Shown here in pieces: positions 14,761 through 24,051 of a stretch of DNA of 58,722 nucleotides; position 1 is the stretch's first letter, and each line of letters opens with the position of its first letter. The stretch is from assembly GCA_030595795.1 (NCBI GenBank), contig JAUVCH010000011.1:1-58722 (forward strand), read 5' to 3'. The stretch comes from Gammaproteobacteria bacterium. GTDB taxonomy: Bacteria; Pseudomonadota; Gammaproteobacteria; GCA-001735895. The notes beneath the pieces were generated by a model that saw only the letters and a program-made list of their open reading frames with translations, searched no databases and had not been told where the DNA came from. The translations under genes were made by a program, and so were the position numbers.

Positions 14761-17391
14761 TCAATCACTTTCTAATAATTGCTGCAACGACTTATTAGAA
14801 ATTGCCAGTTCCTTAAATACACCATTCACAGTCAACTTGCCGCGCTCCATGACCATGACATGGTCAAAATTTTCAGCTAGCTGCGCGCGGGCTAATACCC
14901 AGAAAATTCCATTTAACGGCATTTTCTCACGAACTCTTTTAATCAATCGGCGTTCGGCTGGTGTATCCAGGCCTGAGGTGGCTTCGTTGACGATGAGAAA
15001 ATCTGGCTGCTTGATCAGGCAGCGAGCCAGACCAAGTTTCTGGCGTTGCACGGCAGATAAACGGGCGCCACCAACCCCTACCTGGTATGAGAGCCCCGCG
15101 TCGATAATATGCCTGTGCAAGTCTAACTCGCGGATGATATCGCCGATTAAATTGTTAATTTTGACCTGGGCATTCGCCTGGCCGTAGGCGAGTTTGCCAA
15201 ATAGAATATTATCCTGAACCGAGCTGCGTTGGTCGTATCGAGACTCGTCGAAAAATTCTATCCCCAAATCGTATTTGCCAGGCTCGTCTCGAATACGCTT
15301 GCGGGCAGCGAGTATGTTTAACTGAATGTCTTCGGTGATGAGTCCCAGGCGATGGCGGGCGGTAATTAATTTAAACGACTGAGATAGCAATTTAATCTGA
15401 TCATCCTCGCTTATCTCCGACAGTTCCTGATCTCGAATACGTACTAGTAGTTGATGAAACTCTGGCAGGTCTTCGGCGCTGATGAAGCTAAATTGTTGGA
15501 ATAATTCGCTGTCTGGTTCAACGTCAGAAAATAAATCCAGCATGATTTCGGCCACCTGCCTACCCGCCGAAACCAATGCTGGAGTCAGTCCGGTTTCATC
15601 GAGAATTTTTCTGATATAGGGAATACCTGCCAGATTCTCGCCATCAAGATTATCATCATAGATGTTGCCAAATAGCAGGTTTTCGCTAACGGTTAGATTG
15701 GTATTGTATTTTTCCTGATCAAACGGTTCGACCAGACGGGCATACTCTGGTTGCGTGAGCTGGTCTCGCAACTGCCTGCGTGCTTTCATGATGCCCTGAC
15801 TTAAACCAGAGTTTTGTGATTCTTCTATTCGAGACAGCAGCCCGAACTGGTATATTTCTTCGTCTAGTTCAACTATGGATAATATCTCATGGATATGCTC
15901 GTTGAGTTGAGCATCATCGGTAATGCCTATCTGAGTCAGATCGACCCAGTTATCGTCAATACTGTGGGGAGTATTGCCGGCATCGGTTGCGAGTTGTCGT
16001 GCTTCTGTAAGCTCGGTTGACTCGGTTGACTCGCCAGCATGGGGACGATTTTTTAACGGATACAACAGATTGTCGAGTACTGTGCCGGTAAATAGATAAG
16101 TGTTCTGACCCACGTAAGCAATTCTCCGACCGACCAGGGACTCGGGCATTTCTGCCATATTACTCGAACCAATGGCTAAGGTTCCTGAGCTTGGACTGAC
16201 TATTCTTGACAGTAAACGGGCGAGTTCATCCTTACCGCTATTGCTTAAACCGACGGCAGCAGTATGTTGGTTGAGCACGAGCTTGAAGCTGGCGTTTTCG
16301 ACACTGAAATAGAGGTCATCTTCTGTGTAACTAATATTGGTGGCGAGAAAGTCACCCTCGGGTAAATTCCGAGCGTCAGACTCAAGATCGATTAGGGTAG
16401 GCTCCATTAAATTAGCCGGGCTGAACTGTTCGATGACCTGGGTGTACTTGACCTTGATGTCTTCCTTGCGTTGATAATAACGCAGCAATTCTTTCCAGGG
16501 TCCGGCAAGGTCTTTGTAAGCCACCAGCACCGCGACCATCGAACCGATTGACAGGTCGCCACGCAGAACGAAATAACCTCCGACCGAATAAAAGAAAAAA
16601 GGGGTTAACTGCGCAATAAAATTGTTGAGGAATTTAATAAAAAACTTGCGTCGATAAATCGCAAAACGAATCTTATAAATAATCCCCAGCCGATGACTGA
16701 TTTGCGCACGTTCGAACAGGCTGGTGTCGTTAGTGTGGACTTCGTTAATACCAGAGACGGTTTCACCGATGCGCCCGGACAGGCTGCGCACCATGGCGAC
16801 GCGTTCCTTGGCGAGTTGGTTTACTCGTTTCTGTAATTTTGGAATAACGTATAGCTGGAAAGGATAGAGTGATATTGCTGCCAGGCCCAGGAACATATCC
16901 TGTTGGAAGATGAAGAATAAATAAGTGAATAGAACGCCACCCTGAAATACCGGCAGGGTGTAAGACTCGCCGATGAACTCTGCCAGTGGCTCGGTCTCGG
17001 CGGTGATCATCGGGATTAGTTCGCCCTGCGAAACACGCTTAAAATGAGGTATTGGGAAACGCAAAATGCGTTCAAAAAGTTCGTAGCGGAATCGCCTTAA
17101 CAGGCGCTCACCCAATGCGCCGCGATAAACATTGATTATATATTTGATACCGCCGTTTAACAGGACAGCGGAAAGAAAAGCCAGGCTGAGAAATATCAGA
17201 TAACCCACTGGCTCTACGGCCCAGCCCAGGATTATCTCGGGTATATCCTTGCCCTCGAGCATGTTGATGATTCTTTTGGGTAATTCCAGCGTGATATAAA
17301 CCACCGGCAACGAAATCAACGACAGGATGATGAGCCCGATTTGATCCTTTTTACTATGGTTTAATATGTAGCGATAAAGTGAAGGTTCCAT
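14761..17391 (-). CDS. ABC exporter with degenerate, enlarged ATPase domain
   Basis: This 876-residue protein has an N-terminal six-helix type IV exporter domain (about 1-330) and an oversized nucleotide-binding domain (about 350-876, against the usual 240). Walker A reads GLSNSGKDE (Asp replaces the Ser/Thr), the signature is LSAVQRQ near 777, Walker B has IVNEATSGLD (Asn for Asp), and the H-loop His is lost (WVLARAQ). The catalytic Glu and D-loop remain. The segment after the Q-loop occurs three times: VLDNLLYP (near 434), VSENLLFG (near 565) and VQDNILFG (near 722). The frame is open throughout, so this is not simple decay. Neighbours suggest export of a lipid or glycan. Confidence 0.85.
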   Translation of the reverse strand: MEPSLYRYILNHSKKDQIGLIILSLISLPVVYITLELPKRIINMLEGKDIPEIILGWAVEPVGYLIFLSLAFLSAVLLNGGIKYIINVYRGALGERLLRRFRYELFERILRFPIPHFKRVSQGELIPMITAETEPLAEFIGESYTLPVFQGGVLFTYLFFIFQQDMFLGLAAISLYPFQLYVIPKLQKRVNQLAKERVAMVRSLSGRIGETVSGINEVHTNDTSLFERAQISHRLGIIYKIRFAIYRRKFFIKFLNNFIAQLTPFFFYSVGGYFVLRGDLSIGSMVAVLVAYKDLAGPWKELLRYYQRKEDIKVKYTQVIEQFSPANLMEPTLIDLESDARNLPEGDFLATNISYTEDDLYFSVENASFKLVLNQHTAAVGLSNSGKDELARLLSRIVSPSSGTLAIGSSNMAEMPESLVGRRIAYVGQNTYLFTGTVLDNLLYPLKNRPHAGESTESTELTEARQLATDAGNTPHSIDDNWVDLTQIGITDDAQLNEHIHEILSIVELDEEIYQFGLLSRIEESQNSGLSQGIMKARRQLRDQLTQPEYARLVEPFDQEKYNTNLTVSENLLFGNIYDDNLDGENLAGIPYIRKILDETGLTPALVSAGRQVAEIMLDLFSDVEPDSELFQQFSFISAEDLPEFHQLLVRIRDQELSEISEDDQIKLLSQSFKLITARHRLGLITEDIQLNILAARKRIRDEPGKYDLGIEFFDESRYDQRSSVQDNILFGKLAYGQANAQVKINNLIGDIIRELDLHRHIIDAGLSYQVGVGGARLSAVQRQKLGLARCLIKQPDFLIVNEATSGLDTPAERRLIKRVREKMPLNGIFWVLARAQLAENFDHVMVMERGKLTVNGVFKELAISNKSLQQLLESD

Positions 17392-17541
17392 ACAGGTTAC
17401 TTTATTAAATTAGCCCTTATTATTATGCCTGGCAGACACAGAATGGAGTTATTATCCGCTGGCCATCGGATAGCGCCACAGTCGACGCCAGTGTACTATC
17501 GCCCATTGGACATTATTAATCAAATACAGTTTCCCAGATTC

Positions 17542-18783
17542 ATGCTACCCACAGTTGCCATAATATTAAAAGGGTACCCAAGGCTATCCGAGACGTTTAT
17601 CGCCCAGGAAATTCGAGCGCTTGAATTGCGGGGCTTTAAGCTATGTCTGTTTTCCCTGCGTCATCCTACCGATCCTGCTAGCCATCCGATTCATGCGGAA
17701 ATCGAGGCGCCAGTGGTTTATCTGCCCGAATATGTGAAGGACGATATTCCTCGTGTATTGCGCGCCTGGTGGCAGGTACGCAATCGAGCGGGTTATCGAT
17801 TAGCATTCAAATGTTTTGTAAAAGACTTAAAGCGTGATTTCACGGCGAACCGCATACGTCGTTTTGCCCAGGCGCTGGTGCTGGCGAATGACATGCCGTC
17901 GTCAGTGACACATTATTATTCGCACTTCATGCATACACCCGCCTCGGTGACTTACTATGCCAGCATGATAAACCAGAAGCCCTGGAGTATTTCTGCCCAC
18001 GCCAAGGATATCTGGACCATCGAGGATTGGGAAAAGTGCGAAAAAATTAATAGCTGTGAATGGGTGGTGACCTGTACCTCGGCCAATAGCGAACACCTTA
18101 GTGCTCTCGCAGAAGATGCCGATAAAGTCAGCCTGCTATACCACGGCCTCGATTTCCAGCGTTTTGCAGAAAATCAGGAGGTTCATTCTGATCGTGACGG
18201 AAGCGACTCGCAGGATCCGGTACAACTCGTCTCAGTTGGAAGGGCGGTGAATAAGAAAGGCTACGACTTTCTGCTCGATGCATTAGCCGATCTACCGAGA
18301 GATTTGCACTGGCATTTTAGACATATCGGCGGCGGTGAACTGCTCGACGATCTTAAAACACAGGCCAGGGAACTTGGCCTCGAAGGTCGCATCAGCTGGC
18401 TTGGTGCTTTGCCGCAAACCGAAGTGTTAGTTTCGTATCGACAGGCTGACCTGTTCGTATTGCCGAGTCGAATTTCCGATGACGGAGACCGCGATGGCTT
18501 GCCCAATGTATTGATGGAGGCACAAAGTCAGCGTCTGGCCTGTTTGTCGACCGATATTTCGGGTATTCCCGAACTGATTGATCACGCTAAAACAGGCTGG
18601 TTAGTGCCTCAAAAAAATGCCCTAGCACTCTCAGAGGCGCTGCAAATGCTGATTACCGAGCCGGATCTGCGAGATGCTTTGGCCGAGGCCGGTATGCAGC
18701 GCGTCCATAGCGAATTTTCTCTGCATCGCGGTATCGATCAGTTAGTCGAAAAATTTAAAGTTACCGTTAAGCTGGAATCATGA
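17542..18783 (+). CDS. Family 4-like glycosyltransferase
   Basis: This 413-residue GT-B glycosyltransferase begins IILKGYPRLSETFIAQEI, the typical start of colanic-acid-type GT4 enzymes. Its C-terminal sugar-nucleotide half contains VSVGRAVNKKGYD and DGLPNVLMEAQ followed by SGIPELI, the usual EX7E region. I place the start at ATG 17542. An in-frame ATG at 17425 would add 39 unconserved residues, and neither has a strong ribosome binding site. The gene is divergent from the aberrant ABC exporter and overlaps the histidine phosphatase by 4 bases. It probably adds a sugar to a surface glycan or glycolipid. Confidence 0.85.
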   Translation: MLPTVAIILKGYPRLSETFIAQEIRALELRGFKLCLFSLRHPTDPASHPIHAEIEAPVVYLPEYVKDDIPRVLRAWWQVRNRAGYRLAFKCFVKDLKRDFTANRIRRFAQALVLANDMPSSVTHYYSHFMHTPASVTYYASMINQKPWSISAHAKDIWTIEDWEKCEKINSCEWVVTCTSANSEHLSALAEDADKVSLLYHGLDFQRFAENQEVHSDRDGSDSQDPVQLVSVGRAVNKKGYDFLLDALADLPRDLHWHFRHIGGGELLDDLKTQARELGLEGRISWLGALPQTEVLVSYRQADLFVLPSRISDDGDRDGLPNVLMEAQSQRLACLSTDISGIPELIDHAKTGWLVPQKNALALSEALQMLITEPDLRDALAEAGMQRVHSEFSLHRGIDQLVEKFKVTVKLES

Positions 18784-19361
18784 AACTGCTGTTGATAAGG
18801 CACGGGCTCACAGAGTGGAATGTTGAAAAACGTATACAGGGGAGAACCGATATTCCTCTGAGCGAGTCGGGTATAGAACAGGTTAGCAGCCGTCGGTTGT
18901 CAGCAGAACTACGCAAGCTGACCTGGTACACAAGTCCATTACAGCGCGCACTTCAAACGGCCGAATTAATGGGGATAGAAAACCCCATTATCGAACCCGC
19001 GCTGACCGAAATGCATTGGGGTGACTGGGAGGGTGAAGTGCTTAAACCACTACGCAAAAAACTCGGTGATGTCATGCGTGATAATGAAGCCAGAGGCCTG
19101 GATTTCTGTCCACCCAACGGGGAAAGCCTGCGTCAGGTTCAGGAAAGAATTCAAACCTGGTTAGCGAAGATAGCGATAAAGGGTGAAGATTGTGGTGCCG
19201 TAGTCCATCAGGGAATTATCCGCTGTGTTTACTCATTAGCCAGCGGCTGGGATATGCGGGGGGAAACGCCGGTTAGTTTTGACTGGGAGCAGGGGCATTT
19301 ATTTGAATACTCCGACAGCGGTACACTGTTTGACGGTTATACTGGTGTTGATCTAATTTGA
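18780..19361 (+). CDS. Histidine phosphatase (phosphoglycerate mutase superfamily)
   Basis: This 193-residue protein has the phosphohistidine loop LIRHGLTEWN (Arg7, His8), the second basic motif TSPLQRALQTAE, the acidic EMHWGDWEG segment, and a late VVHQGIIR histidine. It belongs to the broad GpmB/CobC-like phosphatase branch, which acts on sugar phosphates, nucleotides or alpha-ribazole phosphate. ATGA overlap with the upstream glycosyltransferase suggests a role in the same glycan pathway, for example on a phosphosugar intermediate. No cobalamin genes are near, so CobC is unlikely. It converges on the deacetylase gene with a 9-base overlap. Confidence 0.85.
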   Translation: MKLLLIRHGLTEWNVEKRIQGRTDIPLSESGIEQVSSRRLSAELRKLTWYTSPLQRALQTAELMGIENPIIEPALTEMHWGDWEGEVLKPLRKKLGDVMRDNEARGLDFCPPNGESLRQVQERIQTWLAKIAIKGEDCGAVVHQGIIRCVYSLASGWDMRGETPVSFDWEQGHLFEYSDSGTLFDGYTGVDLI

Positions 19362-20159
19362 CTGATTTCCCTGGTCACAGACCTGCCAGATAGTTTTGGC
19401 GTCCAGCCAGCTTGTGGCCGGGTGCGCGCTAATAAGCGAAAATAGCTTTTCGCATAACGCCCAGACATCATCGGTTTGAGCCAGGTGGTGGGTGAGGATT
19501 CCCGTTGGTTCATCACTGTCGAGCGCTCCAGTTCTTCGGCCCAATAAATGCTTTTGTATGTGTTCGATAGCCAGGCTCTCGCCGATGATACCTCGATCAT
19601 GACGCCAGTTGACCGGGTCGAGGTGGCAGTTAACCTGATGCAGACCTGGCGCGGGAAAAGCCTTTTTGCGTGCCCACATGGACGATAGGCCAGTGAAACC
19701 TATCCTGGGTAATAAAGGCAAGGTGCGTGCTTCGATGCGGTTCCAGGGCGGCACTAAAACTGGTACAAACTGATTTTCGAAGACATTCTTAAGTATCGCA
19801 TAGCCATCGCGCAATTCAATTTCGATTTCTTCGTCGTCGCGTTGCCCGCCGATTTCTATTTTCTTGTCCCCTATGGCAGCGTGGCTTTGGTGAGTGTAGC
19901 CATGTTGAAGCACTATGAAATTATCACGAGATTTGATGTATTTAGTCAAAGATGTTTCCAGGCGAGCCGGTATCACCGCAATACTGAGTGGTACATCGTG
20001 GGCTCGACTAAGTTGATCGAGTCGCTCCAGTTGTTCCGTGTGTTGAGTGGCGTCGTCATCACGCCACCAGAACGTGGCTTTCCTGCCCGCGCTTTGCCAC
20101 AAGTCGAGTTCGTCGGTCAAAATTTTCCAGACCGAGTCTTGCGGTGATTGATCATCCAT
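19353..20159 (-). CDS. Polysaccharide deacetylase-like (NodB-homology) protein
   Basis: This 268-residue protein carries landmarks of the carbohydrate esterase 4/NodB barrel. FWWRDDDA (near residue 30) has the catalytic and metal Asp pair. LQHGYTHQSH (near 84) has the metal histidines, and VPPWNRIE (near 117) matches the third motif. Such enzymes remove N-acetyl groups from polysaccharides or glycolipid-linked sugars. There is no signal peptide, so it should act in the cytoplasm on a precursor. It overlaps the upstream MurG-like glycosyltransferase gene by 8 bases, so the two are probably consecutive steps. Confidence 0.78.
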   Translation of the reverse strand: MDDQSPQDSVWKILTDELDLWQSAGRKATFWWRDDDATQHTEQLERLDQLSRAHDVPLSIAVIPARLETSLTKYIKSRDNFIVLQHGYTHQSHAAIGDKKIEIGGQRDDEEIEIELRDGYAILKNVFENQFVPVLVPPWNRIEARTLPLLPRIGFTGLSSMWARKKAFPAPGLHQVNCHLDPVNWRHDRGIIGESLAIEHIQKHLLGRRTGALDSDEPTGILTHHLAQTDDVWALCEKLFSLISAHPATSWLDAKTIWQVCDQGNQSN

Positions 20160-21306
20160 TTAATCGATCCATTATCCATTTAGCACTATTGGTGGCGCCA
20201 TCCATATTAATCTCAAAATTTTCGACTTTCATATTGCAGGCCTGATCGATAGCCTGCGCCAGCATTTCGGCGGTTAAGCTATCCTCATCGAAACAGACCA
20301 CGCGGTCGCGCTTTTGCAATTGTTGCGCGCGTAAACTTTGTTCCACTTCACCGGACTCGGCGAAAGGTACTAGAACAGCAGCCGTTTGCTGCCTCAATAT
20401 ATCCATTACCGTGTTGTAGCCTGCTTGCGATACCGACACCGTGCATCGTTTTAATAAGGCTGGAAAATCAGCGCGATTTCTCTCGACGATTATGCCTTCA
20501 CTGGCGGCTTGCTGCAGTTGTTCAAAACTACCTTGATCAAGGTTATTGCCGACCAGGATTCTCCACTGGTGATGCTTTAGATCACATAGGGGTTTTGCAG
20601 CGATCGCAGCCTTGAGTAAATTCAGGCTTGCGGCACCGCCACCACCGGATACGACGACTTCATCGACACCATCTTGAGTATCAGAATGGTCGGACGAAGG
20701 ATTAGTGATATAGCCAGTGTAAGTCAGCTTGCCAGCGATTTGCTCGGTCAAAGGAAAAGTCAGATCGAGCCTGGCGATATTCTGATCACCGTGGATCAGA
20801 ATATGGTCATAATACGACCGAAGCCATTTAAGCACTTCTTCATTACGGCCATGTTTACTCTTAGGCTGGAGAATATCGCGAATCGAGGAGACTATGATAG
20901 CTGGGTTTGCGCTTTGTTTGGCCGCTTGTAAAAGAGGTACTAATTCGAATCGCATCATGCGCCGACCGAATGGAAAGGTTTCGGTGATCAGCATACGGGG
21001 CTGAATTCGGTCGAATAATTCGAGCAACCGGTCTCGACGGTTGTCTTTCCAGGCTTCGTCAATATCTTCACCCAACTCGTTGACCAACTGGTCGAAGCGA
21101 CCATCCCGGCTACGAACTGGAGGTAATTGATGGACTCGAATATTTTTGTATGCAAGATCGGAAACAGGCATGCCGCCAGTCACCAGGTCGACCTGAATAT
21201 TATTATCCGCCAGCACGCAGGCCAAAAACCAGATACGCCGTAAATGACCAATGCCCAGTAAATGCTGGACGTAGATCATGACGCTCCTGTTACTCGAAGA
21301 TGGCAT
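20152..21306 (-). CDS. MurG-like glycosyltransferase (COG4671-type), second copy
   Basis: This 384-residue GT-B protein begins MIYVQHLLGIGHLRRIWFLA, with the same GHLRR loop as the gene at 2052-3242. It shares TYTGY and a glycine-rich VSGGGGAASLNLL segment near residue 220, and SQAGYNTVMDIL near 293 matches the donor-binding GGYNT of the other copy. The two are diverged paralogues. Its 3' end overlaps the deacetylase gene by 8 bases. Linkage to a deacetylase, a GT4 enzyme, a phosphatase and an ABC exporter points to assembly of one surface glycan or glycolipid whose identity is unknown. Confidence 0.77.
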   Translation of the reverse strand: MPSSSNRSVMIYVQHLLGIGHLRRIWFLACVLADNNIQVDLVTGGMPVSDLAYKNIRVHQLPPVRSRDGRFDQLVNELGEDIDEAWKDNRRDRLLELFDRIQPRMLITETFPFGRRMMRFELVPLLQAAKQSANPAIIVSSIRDILQPKSKHGRNEEVLKWLRSYYDHILIHGDQNIARLDLTFPLTEQIAGKLTYTGYITNPSSDHSDTQDGVDEVVVSGGGGAASLNLLKAAIAAKPLCDLKHHQWRILVGNNLDQGSFEQLQQAASEGIIVERNRADFPALLKRCTVSVSQAGYNTVMDILRQQTAAVLVPFAESGEVEQSLRAQQLQKRDRVVCFDEDSLTAEMLAQAIDQACNMKVENFEINMDGATNSAKWIMDRLNG

Positions 21307-21308
21307 GA

Positions 21309-22610
21309 TTAAGTCCGGATGGCCCTGTCCAGGCTGCGCAATAACAGACCTTTGTCGATATGATTCATGGGTATATTGTCGGGTACTGGAATCCGCACCT
21401 GATGGCCGCTACCCGGGGCAACCGCTACTGATTTCCCATTGCGTTCCTGATGAATTTCATCGAGCTGGTATTCGACATTGCCGTCGGGTGTCATCAGCTC
21501 CAGCGTGTCACCGACCGAAAATCGATTTTTCACTTCGATACTGAGGCTATGGTCATCGTTAAGCGATGTCACTTCGCCGACAAATTGATGCCGGTTTGAC
21601 ACCGAGTGACCGTTTTCGTAGTTCTGGAAATCTTTTGGCACGTGACGTCGATAGAAACCTTCGGTATAACCTCGATTAGAAAGACTTTCGAGCTCGTCCA
21701 TTAATCCCATGTCAAAAGCCTTGCCAGCGTGTGCATCATCGATTGCTCGACGATACATCTGTGCGGTGCGCGCGACATAAAAATGCGATTTAGTACGACC
21801 TTCGATTTTGAGCGAATCGATGCCGATATCGATGAGTCGTTGCACATGCTGGATGGCGCGTAAATCTTTCGAGTTCATAATATAAGTACCGTGCTCGTCT
21901 TCGAAGGCGGGCATATACTCGCCGGGTCGTCCCTGTTCCTGTAAAAGAAATACCTGGTCTTTCGCCTCGATATTGCCTTCGGGGGTTTCGCTGGCTTCGT
22001 GGGCGTCGTATTTCCATCGACAGGAGTTAGTGCAGGCACCCTGATTGGAATCACGATGGGTCATGTAACCCGATAATAAGCATCGGCCCGAATAAGCGAT
22101 GCACAAAGCGCCATGAACGAAGGTTTCGAGTTCGATGTCGGGGCATTCCTGACGTATTTCAGCGATTTCATCGAGTGATAACTCGCGCGACAGGATAATT
22201 CGCGTCAGCCCCATTTTCTGCCAGAATTTAACCGAGGCATAGTTCACCGCGTTGGCCTGTACCGAGAGGTGTACCGGCATTTCCGGCCAGGTCTCGCGTA
22301 CCATCATGATTAGCCCCGGATCCGACATGATAAGCGCGTCGGGCTTCATCTCGATGACCGCCTGCATATCCCGAAGATAAGTACGAACTTTGTTATTATG
22401 CGGTGACAAATTGCTGGCGATATAAAACAGTTTTTCCTGCTGATGGGCAATCTCGATGGCAGCGGCGAGGTTTTCGAGTTTGTTGAATTCGTTATTGCGA
22501 ACGCGTAGGGAGTAACGTGGCTGGCCCGCGTAAACCGCATCGGCGCCATAGGCGAATGCGTAGTGCATGCTTTTAAGAGTGCCAGCCGGGCATAACAGTT
22601 CGGTGTTCAT
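21309..22610 (-). CDS. trhP: tRNA uridine 5-hydroxylase TrhP (YegQ), U32 family
   Basis: This 433-residue protein is the YegQ/TrhP member of the U32 peptidase-like family. It uses prephenate to help make 5-hydroxyuridine at wobble position 34 of tRNA, the precursor of cmo5U/mo5U. Diagnostic stretches are LLCPAGTLKSMHYAFAYGAD at the N-terminus, the Cys-rich GRCLLSGYMTHRDSNQGAC with NSCRW (near 175-200), and the SLKIEGRTKSHFY motif. Length matches the long form with a C-terminal beta domain. It is divergent from pncC with a 48-base gap. Confidence 0.92.
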   Translation of the reverse strand: MNTELLCPAGTLKSMHYAFAYGADAVYAGQPRYSLRVRNNEFNKLENLAAAIEIAHQQEKLFYIASNLSPHNNKVRTYLRDMQAVIEMKPDALIMSDPGLIMMVRETWPEMPVHLSVQANAVNYASVKFWQKMGLTRIILSRELSLDEIAEIRQECPDIELETFVHGALCIAYSGRCLLSGYMTHRDSNQGACTNSCRWKYDAHEASETPEGNIEAKDQVFLLQEQGRPGEYMPAFEDEHGTYIMNSKDLRAIQHVQRLIDIGIDSLKIEGRTKSHFYVARTAQMYRRAIDDAHAGKAFDMGLMDELESLSNRGYTEGFYRRHVPKDFQNYENGHSVSNRHQFVGEVTSLNDDHSLSIEVKNRFSVGDTLELMTPDGNVEYQLDEIHQERNGKSVAVAPGSGHQVRIPVPDNIPMNHIDKGLLLRSLDRAIRT

Positions 22611-22646
22611 GGTTTAACAGGTTTTCAGTTGTGGGTATAGATTGGT

Positions 22647-22652
22647 TATAAT
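22647..22652 (+). promoter_or_regulatory. -10 box of pncC, possibly giving a leaderless mRNA
   Basis: A perfect TATAAT ends only 6 bases before the pncC start codon at 22659. Transcription from it would begin at or next to the A of the ATG. The -35 region is weak (TTCAGT, 17 bases upstream), and no ribosome binding site precedes the ATG. Confidence 0.55.
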
Positions 22653-22658
22653 GCCGCT

Positions 22659-23150
22659 ATGTCCGAACATTCACAACAACTTGTCTACCAGCTAGCCGAT
22701 GAATTAAGTCGACGTGACGAAAAACTCTGTACCGCGGAATCCTGTACAGGTGGATTAATCGCTAAAACCCTGACAGATCTGGCGGGAAGTTCGGACTGGT
22801 TCGACCGGGGCTTCGTGACCTATAGTAACCAGGCTAAAATCGACATGCTCGCAGTGCCCGAATCGGTGATCGAAACCTATGGAGCAGTCAGCGAAGCAGT
22901 AGTGAATGCCATGGTCGTTGGTGCTCTAAAACACAGCGCAGCCGATTATGCGATCGCGGTGACCGGAGTTGCTGGCCCGGGCGGCGGCAGCGAGGAGAAA
23001 CCGGTCGGCACGGTGTGGATTGGGATTGGTTCGAAAGGCCAGGTGATCGCACGAAAATATGTATTTCCGGGTGACAGAGATGAGGTCAGGCAGGCAACTC
23101 TGAAGACTGCGCTTGAGAGCCTGAATGATATGCTAAGAATCGATTCCTGA
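22659..23150 (+). CDS. pncC: Nicotinamide-nucleotide amidase (CinA C-terminal family)
   Basis: This 163-residue single-domain CinA/PncC protein deamidates nicotinamide mononucleotide to nicotinate mononucleotide, recycling NAD. Conserved stretches are TAESCTGGLIAKTLTDLAG (near 26-44), GSDWFDRGFVTYSN, and VTGVAGPGGGSEEKPVGTVWI (near 105-125). In many gammaproteobacteria this gene sits immediately upstream of recA. Here recA is 7.5 kb away, with an unrelated block between them. It appears to be leaderless (see the -10 box at 22647). Confidence 0.95.
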   Translation: MSEHSQQLVYQLADELSRRDEKLCTAESCTGGLIAKTLTDLAGSSDWFDRGFVTYSNQAKIDMLAVPESVIETYGAVSEAVVNAMVVGALKHSAADYAIAVTGVAGPGGGSEEKPVGTVWIGIGSKGQVIARKYVFPGDRDEVRQATLKTALESLNDMLRIDS

Positions 23151-23214
23151 GATTATGCAGGGTGAATTTTATGCGCCAAAATTATTTAAGCGTATTACTC
23201 ACTCTATCCCGTCA

Positions 23215-24003
23215 TTAATTATCATCACTAGCCGATTTAAGCTCAGACAGCAATTTTACCACGTCGGCAACAAGATCATCGGTCGAGTCAAAACCACTCA
23301 GTAGAGTAGAAATTGTACTTTCGTCGAGCCAGTTGCTGTCGAGACCCAAATCACTATCCGATTTATTGCTATTTAGCTGACTGAGCAGCGTCTGAAGTTT
23401 CATCAGATCAGCAACAGGGTTATCGGATAGTTTGAATTCTGCAGTTACATCATTGATTGCTACGCTGCTCGATTTATTTACTGGTTTTATCGAGTGTTTT
23501 CGCTTACTGCTAAAGGACTCGTTAGTGTATACCAGCGAAGTACCTTTACTGGTTGATTGGCTATGCTCATTAAGTTTATGCAAAGCTGCCTCGGCCTGTT
23601 TATACCCCAGCTCCAGGGCTTTTTGATAATACATCTTCGCCAGGTCAGCTTCTTTCTGATCGGAAGTCCTGGTCCATTGATTATTGTAAATGACGCCGAG
23701 CGCGTAGTTAGCAGGCGCAGAATCTTGCGCGGCGGCCATTTCGTACCATTTAATGGGGTTTTCTAACAGAATGGGAGTTTTTGAATTTGAGAGTCCGTAG
23801 AAAATATTGCCCAGCAAATACTGAGCCTCAACGTCCCCGGAGATGGCCAGGGGTTTTATGATGCTGATTGCCTGATTCGGGTATCCTGCATAGTATTTCT
23901 TGATTGCCTGATCCAGCTCTGTTGAACCTGCAAGAGGACTATTGCTAAACAACAAAAGTACCGGAATTAAGCGTATCGATAAATTTCTGATGTTTTTGTC
24001 CAT
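23215..24003 (-). CDS. Secreted Sel1-repeat protein
   Basis: This 262-residue protein has a signal peptide (MDKNIRN start, hydrophobic IRLIPVLLLFSNSPLAG, cleavage near residue 26). Two or three Sel1-like helical repeats follow at about 45-145 (GDVEAQYLLGNIFYG, APANYALGVIYNN, KMYYQKALELGYKQAEAAL), then a low-complexity serine- and aspartate-rich C-terminus. Sel1 repeats are protein-interaction scaffolds. ATG 24003 is preferred over TTG 24018 because it has a strong GGAGG site and starts the signal peptide. It follows the J-domain/Sel1 gene with a 48-base gap, and the two may act together in the envelope. Confidence 0.75.
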   Translation of the reverse strand: MDKNIRNLSIRLIPVLLLFSNSPLAGSTELDQAIKKYYAGYPNQAISIIKPLAISGDVEAQYLLGNIFYGLSNSKTPILLENPIKWYEMAAAQDSAPANYALGVIYNNQWTRTSDQKEADLAKMYYQKALELGYKQAEAALHKLNEHSQSTSKGTSLVYTNESFSSKRKHSIKPVNKSSSVAINDVTAEFKLSDNPVADLMKLQTLLSQLNSNKSDSDLGLDSNWLDESTISTLLSGFDSTDDLVADVVKLLSELKSASDDN

Positions 24004-24051
24004 ACTGCATTCCTCCAATTGCGACAGCTCCGACAGACTGCTAGCTGAGGT

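Noticed and set aside
14761..17391. ABC exporter as a pseudogene
   Set aside because: 876 codons are open and repeated units are well preserved, which argues for a specialised protein.
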